64,000 nt of DNA from Rossellomorea aquimaris (GTDB lineage Bacteria > Bacillota > Bacilli > Bacillales > Bacillaceae_B). This document shows positions 60,270 to 64,000 of the stretch, one piece after another (positions within the stretch are counted from its first letter, which is position 1; each line of letters begins with the position of its first letter). A model generated the notes under the pieces. It saw nothing but the letters and a program-made list of their open reading frames with translations. It searched no databases and was not told where the DNA came from. The DNA lies in NCBI RefSeq assembly GCF_003315075.1, contig NZ_QNRJ01000002.1, forward strand, positions 124,001-188,000. The letters are read 5' to 3'. A program made the position numbers and the translations under genes.

Positions 60270-60302
60270 TTGAAAAATAGGGAACACGCTAAGTGTTCCC
60301 TA
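60270..60302 (-). terminator. Hairpin between tsf and pyrH
   Basis: TAGGGAACAC (60278-60287) pairs perfectly with GTGTTCCCTA (60293-60302). TTTTTC follows on the minus strand. Confidence 0.8.
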
Positions 60303-60323
60303 CTAAGAATTGTTTAGCTTTTA

Positions 60324-61205
60324 TTATTTCTTAACTTGACTCATTACCTCTTCAGCAAAGTTGTCTTGACGTTTTTCAAGACCTTCCCCTACTTCGTAAC
60401 GGGTGAAATCAGTTAAAGTAGCTTTATTCGCTTCAAGGTATTGACGTACCTTTTGATCTGGATTCTTAACGAATGTCTGATCCAGGATACAGATATCTTC
60501 GAAGTATTTCCCAAGGCGGCCTTCAACCATTTTTTCTACGATGTTTTCAGGCTTTCCTTCATTTAATGCTTGTTGCTTAAGTACTTCACGCTCACGTTCT
60601 ACTTCTTCAGCAGAAACCTGGTCACGGGATACATACTTAGGATTTAATGCTGCAGCATGCATAGCAACGTCTTTCGCTACATTAGCATCAGTCGTACCTT
60701 CTACTACAGTCAGAACAGCAATACGGCCACCCATGTGCAGGTATTCACCGAATGCAGCGTTATCACCTTTAGTACGGATTTCAAAACGACGCAGAGTGAT
60801 TTTTTCTCCGATTTTAGCGATAGCGGCATTGATGAATTCACTTACAGTTGAACCATTTGCCATTTTTTGATCTAGAGCTTCTTCAACAGAAGCCGGTTTG
60901 TTAGCTAGTAAGTGATCAGCTAGTTCTTTAACAAGGCTTTGGAAGTTTTCGTTTTTCGCAACGAAATCAGTTTCTGCATTCACTTCGAAAATGATAGCAG
61001 TATTCCCTTCGCTTGCAATGTAAGTAGTACCTTCAGCTGCAATACGATCAGCTTTCTTAGCTGCTTTCGCAATTCCTTTTTCACGTAGGAAGTCAATTGC
61101 TTTGTCCATATCTCCGTCAGTTTCTGTTAACGCTTTTTTACAATCCATCATTCCAGCGCCAGTTTTTTCACGAAGTTCTTTAACCATTTGTGCAGTAATT
61201 GCCAT
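60324..61205 (-). CDS. tsf: Elongation factor Ts
   Basis: EF-Ts, 293 residues, is the GDP-GTP exchange factor of EF-Tu. Start [26 protein letters not shown] at 61205 follows GGAGG. The core carries [21 protein letters not shown] and the C-terminus [12 protein letters not shown]. It follows rpsB beyond a strong hairpin. Confidence 0.98.
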   Translation of the reverse strand: MAITAQMVKELREKTGAGMMDCKKALTETDGDMDKAIDFLREKGIAKAAKKADRIAAEGTTYIASEGNTAIIFEVNAETDFVAKNENFQSLVKELADHLLANKPASVEEALDQKMANGSTVSEFINAAIAKIGEKITLRRFEIRTKGDNAAFGEYLHMGGRIAVLTVVEGTTDANVAKDVAMHAAALNPKYVSRDQVSAEEVEREREVLKQQALNEGKPENIVEKMVEGRLGKYFEDICILDQTFVKNPDQKVRQYLEANKATLTDFTRYEVGEGLEKRQDNFAEEVMSQVKK

Positions 61206-61311
61206 AGTGGGTTTCCTCCTTAGTTTGACTATGTAGACTTTTATCACCGTTTGGCGAAAGTCATAAAATGTACTGCCTCTATAGTAGAGTACAGTAGATG
61301 TGAATACTCTT

Positions 61312-61350
61312 TAAAAAAAGGTGATAAGGGTAAGCCCTCTTATCACCTTT
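61312..61350 (-). terminator. Terminator/attenuator between rpsB and tsf
   Basis: AAAGGTGATAAGGG pairs with CCCTCTTATCACCTTT (one bulge), and seven T follow on the minus strand. It would let rpsB be made in excess over tsf. Confidence 0.9.
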
Positions 61351-61356
61351 CATTCA

Positions 61357-62064
61357 TTACTCAGCTGCTACAGCTGCTTCTTCACCTTGCTTAGCTTCTA
61401 AAATAGCGTCAGCCATTTTACCTGTAAGAAGCTTAACCGCACGGATTGCATCGTCATTCGCAGGAATGACAACATCGATTTCATCCGGATCACAGTTAGT
61501 ATCAACGATACCCACGATAGGGATATGAAGTTTACGTGCTTCTGCTACAGCGATACGCTCTTTACGAGGGTCGATGATGAATAATGCATCAGGTAGCGTG
61601 TTCATATCTTTGATTCCGCCTAGGAATTTAACTAAGCGTTCATGTTCTTTTTTAAGTTGTACTACTTCTTTCTTCGGAAGCACTTCAAACGTTCCGTCTT
61701 CTTCCATCTTCTCGATGTTTTTAAGACGAGTGATACGTTTTTGGATCGTTTCGAAGTTCGTTAGTGTTCCACCTAACCAACGTTGGTTGATGTAGTACAT
61801 ACCAGCACGTTCTGCTTCTTCTTTAACAGACTCTTGTGCTTGTTTTTTTGTTCCAACGAAAAGAACTTTACCGCCGTTACCAGCTAATTCTTTCACGAAG
61901 TTATAAGCTTCTTCAACCTTTTTAACTGTTTTTTGAAGGTCGATGATGTAGATGCCGTTACGCTCAGTGAAGATGTATCTCTTCATTTTTGGGTTCCAAC
62001 GGCGTGTTTGGTGTCCGAAATGTACACCAGCTTCTAGCAATTGTTTCATAGAAATTACTGACAT
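61357..62064 (-). CDS. rpsB: 30S ribosomal protein S2
   Basis: S2, 235 residues. The N-terminus [26 protein letters not shown] and [20 protein letters not shown] are standard, and the C-terminus ends in an Ala/Glu-rich tail. AGGAGG precedes the ATG. A strong promoter gives a 115 nt leader that may hold an S2 autoregulatory site, though no structure is obvious. Confidence 0.98.
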   Translation of the reverse strand: MSVISMKQLLEAGVHFGHQTRRWNPKMKRYIFTERNGIYIIDLQKTVKKVEEAYNFVKELAGNGGKVLFVGTKKQAQESVKEEAERAGMYYINQRWLGGTLTNFETIQKRITRLKNIEKMEEDGTFEVLPKKEVVQLKKEHERLVKFLGGIKDMNTLPDALFIIDPRKERIAVAEARKLHIPIVGIVDTNCDPDEIDVVIPANDDAIRAVKLLTGKMADAILEAKQGEEAAVAAE

Positions 62065-62186
62065 GTGTGTTTCCTCCTAAATGGTTTTTGTTTTCTCCTC
62101 CGTTTCCGTCATCTTGTAGTAGAAACTATTCGGTTGAATAGCACCATCCACCTCAATCGAGAAACGTGTGTAATAACACCATGAAT

Positions 62187-62215
62187 ACTATAGCATACCT
62201 ATTCCAACCAATCAA
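62187..62215 (-). promoter_or_regulatory. Sigma-A promoter of rpsB
   Basis: On the minus strand TTGATT (62210-62215) and TATAGT (62187-62192) are exactly 17 bp apart, immediately beyond the end of swrB. Confidence 0.75.
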
Positions 62216-62222
62216 GACATTC

Positions 62223-62747
62223 CTACATAATTTGACGGAATTTTAGCAGGAGCTCTATTTCCGTTTTCCCTTTTCCGACAGTTTGAGCTATTTCCTCGAT
62301 GGTCTTCCCTTCTTTTTCAAGTGAGAGAACCTCTTGGATAAGGGGATCGTCGTTGGTTTTTACTGTTGGTTTCACTTCCAACTTATTTTCGACAGCTCCC
62401 CTTTGCGGTGTTGGTGTTTGCTGATAGGCCTTTGAAGCCTGCTTATATCCTGCTCCCGACCATTTGGGATTGGTTTGAAGCGGGGAACTGTTTCCATTTT
62501 CAACTTCCGTTTTGTCAGTAATACTTGTTTGACTTTTAGCATGATGATTAAAAGTCCTAATGAACTCTTCATTCTCTTCTTTCATTTCTATCAAATAAGT
62601 AGAAATGACTTCTTCGAGTTCCATGATCATTTTCTTTTGTTCTTTTTCCATGTTAAGAAAACGATTTTGCCTTGAGTATAAAAGGACGATCGCAAGCAAG
62701 GAGACGATATTAAGAAGAAAAGATATAAAAAGCAGGAATGTTACCAT
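62223..62747 (-). CDS. swrB: Swarming motility protein SwrB-like (YlxL)
   Basis: A 174-residue membrane-anchored protein: one N-terminal helix (about 4-23), a short charged coil, a variable Ser/Thr/Pro-rich linker and a conserved C-terminus LIQEVLSLEKEGKTIEEIAQTVGKGKTEIELLL that resembles a helix-turn-helix. In B. subtilis SwrB promotes flagellar type III export maturation and swarming. It is the last gene of the motility operon. Identity rests mainly on position and C-terminal motif. Confidence 0.85.
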   Translation of the reverse strand: MVTFLLFISFLLNIVSLLAIVLLYSRQNRFLNMEKEQKKMIMELEEVISTYLIEMKEENEEFIRTFNHHAKSQTSITDKTEVENGNSSPLQTNPKWSGAGYKQASKAYQQTPTPQRGAVENKLEVKPTVKTNDDPLIQEVLSLEKEGKTIEEIAQTVGKGKTEIELLLKFRQIM

Positions 62748-62789
62748 GTCATCACCTTAATTTAGTTTGATTTTAGTATTTCTTCATTT

Positions 62790-62833
62790 ATAAAAGGACT
62801 GCTCCATTAACCGTATTTCTTGGGAACAGTCCA
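62790..62833 (-). terminator. Hairpin between sigD and swrB
   Basis: AGGACTG pairs with CAGTCC(A) around a long loop. TTTTATAAATG follows on the minus strand. Confidence 0.45.
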
Positions 62834-62886
62834 TCAATATCTATGGTTTGGGCTTATTGTGTGCACCGATAATCAATAGCATTGGT

Positions 62887-63645
62887 TCATGAGCCTAATA
62901 AATTGCGCAGTTTAAAAATGGCCTTGGAATGTATTTGTGAAATTCGTGAGGTTGACAGTTTCATGACTTCCCCGATTTCCGTCAAAGTTAATTCCTCTTT
63001 ATAAAATAAGCTTAACACAAGCTGTTCTTTATCAGAAAGCGTAAGAATCGTTTTCTCTAACTCTGTTACCCTTTCACCTTTCAGCACTTCTTCCTCAGGT
63101 GTGATCGTCTTAACATCTTTAATAGAATAGCTTTGAGAGTCATGATCTTCATCGGTTAGTTGCTCATCCATGGAAAGGACATTGGCAAAGAAATGTTCAT
63201 TGGTGGTTTGATATACTTCCTCAGGAGCCATCTCTAATGAGGCTGCTACTTCCTCGGCGGTCACGTGGCGTAATAAAATTTGTTCCAGTTCTACTGTTTT
63301 GGCTTCGATTTTTTTCGCCCTGTCTCTTGTTGATCTTGGTAGCCAGTCTTCTTTTCTCAGTCCGTCGAGAATGGCTCCCCGGACTCTGAACGAAGCATAT
63401 GTATCGAATTTCAGATCTCTTGTTGGATCAAACTTCTGAAGTGCATCCAGTAAACCCATCAACCCAAGACTCTTTATATCTTCTCTCGAGACGTTTCTTG
63501 GCAGCCCAACGGAAATTCTCTGAACATGATACGACACAAGGGGCATGTATTTCTTCACTAGCATGTCACCTGCCTGGGTATCACGACTGTTAATCCATTT
63601 CTCCCAATAAAGTTGTTCATCTGTTCGAGGGGGTTGCTGAGACAT
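62887..63645 (-). CDS. sigD: Motility sigma factor sigma-D
   Basis: The 252-residue FliA/SigD sigma factor directs flagellar filament, autolysin and chemotaxis genes. Region 2 is visible as FDPTRDLKFDTYASFRVRGAILDGLRKEDW; region 4 as LTLTEIGEVMKLSTSRISQIHSKAI. ATG after AAGGAGG. It lies between cheD and swrB at the end of the fla/che operon. Confidence 0.98.
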   Translation of the reverse strand: MSQQPPRTDEQLYWEKWINSRDTQAGDMLVKKYMPLVSYHVQRISVGLPRNVSREDIKSLGLMGLLDALQKFDPTRDLKFDTYASFRVRGAILDGLRKEDWLPRSTRDRAKKIEAKTVELEQILLRHVTAEEVAASLEMAPEEVYQTTNEHFFANVLSMDEQLTDEDHDSQSYSIKDVKTITPEEEVLKGERVTELEKTILTLSDKEQLVLSLFYKEELTLTEIGEVMKLSTSRISQIHSKAIFKLRNLLGS

Positions 63646-63760
63646 AAGAATCCTCCTTGCTTACTATTTTCTTCCTTGAAATTTGCATTAAGGTATAGAA
63701 CTCCATGGTATGAGAAAACGAGTGGATCTTTCCTGTTACTCCTTGAAACTCTTCATTGAC

Positions 63761-64000
63761 TCATAATTCTCTTGTTCCTTCATTTACCGTGCGAACATGA
63801 AGGATCCCGGTCGACGTGAAGAATTCGATGGTTCTCCCTTTATTACCACCCAAATCCTCTGCAACAATTGGAACTCGATGCTTCAAGAGTGCCTCTTTGA
63901 CCGCTTCAGCATTCCTTGGGCCAATTCTCATCACATCGCTTTTTGATTTGAATTGAAACATTTGAGCACCGCCAGCCATTTTGCACTTAAGTCTCTCAAC
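63761..64000 (-). CDS. cheD: Chemoreceptor glutamine deamidase CheD (partial, N-terminus outside window)
   Basis: Only the C-terminal 79 residues are present; the frame is open to the window edge. AGGAQMF, the conserved block after the catalytic part, is followed by IGPRNAEAVKEALLKHRVPIVAEDLGGNKGRTIEFFTSTG, the CheD C-terminus that also contacts CheC. The catalytic Cys-His part lies outside. An internal ATG at 63979 is not the start. Confidence 0.93.
   Translation of the reverse strand, partial: VERLKCKMAGGAQMFQFKSKSDVMRIGPRNAEAVKEALLKHRVPIVAEDLGGNKGRTIEFFTSTGILHVRTVNEGTREL

Overview
The window is a core chromosomal segment of an endospore-forming, motile Bacillaceae bacterium. Spore genes (spoVS, dpaA/dpaB, spoIIIE) and motility genes (sigD, cheD, swrB) are present. 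Gene order follows the Bacillus subtilis cheD-sigD-rpsB ... recA-rny-ymdB-spoVS region, read on the minus strand. The base composition, the nup operon inserted in the ymf cluster and the lack of pbpX and tdh-kbl suggest a Bacillus-like genus other than B. subtilis; I cannot fix the species. Of 57 genes supported, 56 are on the minus strand. I see no tRNA, rRNA, CRISPR array, prophage or intact insertion sequence.

Layout, reading the minus strand from right to left. 64.0-58.9 kb: end of the motility operon (cheD partial, sigD, swrB), then rpsB-tsf-pyrH-frr. 58.7-48.3 kb: uppS-cdsA-dxr-rseP-proS-polC (isoprenoid and phospholipid precursors, intramembrane protease, proline charging, replicative polymerase). 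48.1-38.1 kb: rimP-nusA-rnpM-ylxQ-infB-ylxP-rbfA-truB-ribF-rpsO-pnp (translation, ribosome maturation and RNA decay). 38.0-29.7 kb: ylxY-mlpA-ymxH and the dpaA-dpaB-asd-dapG-dapA cluster that makes diaminopimelate, lysine and spore dipicolinate. 29.2-23.9 kb: rnjB-tepA-ylzJ-spoIIIE. 23.5-17.8 kb: a GntR regulator (ymfC) followed by the nupN-O-P-Q nucleoside-type ABC importer. 17.6-11.3 kb: ymfF-H-I-J-K-M and pgsA. 11.2-5.3 kb: cinA, recA, rny, ymdB, spoVS. 5.2-1.5 kb: a membrane-type dipeptidase and korA-korB. The only plus-strand gene, at 282-1448, encodes a coiled-coil protein with a recent internal duplication and converges on korB.

Many genes are translationally coupled (pyrH/frr, uppS/cdsA, infB/ylxP, dpaA/dpaB, tepA/ylzJ, nupO/nupP, nupP/nupQ). 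Intrinsic terminators divide the segment into operons; about thirty hairpins are listed. Several promoters are readable: rpsB, rpsO, rny, rnjB, recA with a LexA-like box, and ymfF. A self-operator and a catabolite (cre-like) site lie upstream of ymfC.

The most unusual material is non-coding. Two intergenic regions (dapA-rnjB and mlpA-ymxH) each carry a copy of a roughly 120 bp palindromic core whose stems differ in sequence but stay paired. The two cores sit in different carriers, each bounded by its own inverted repeats. They look like a small non-autonomous mobile element or a dispersed structured RNA or DNA family.
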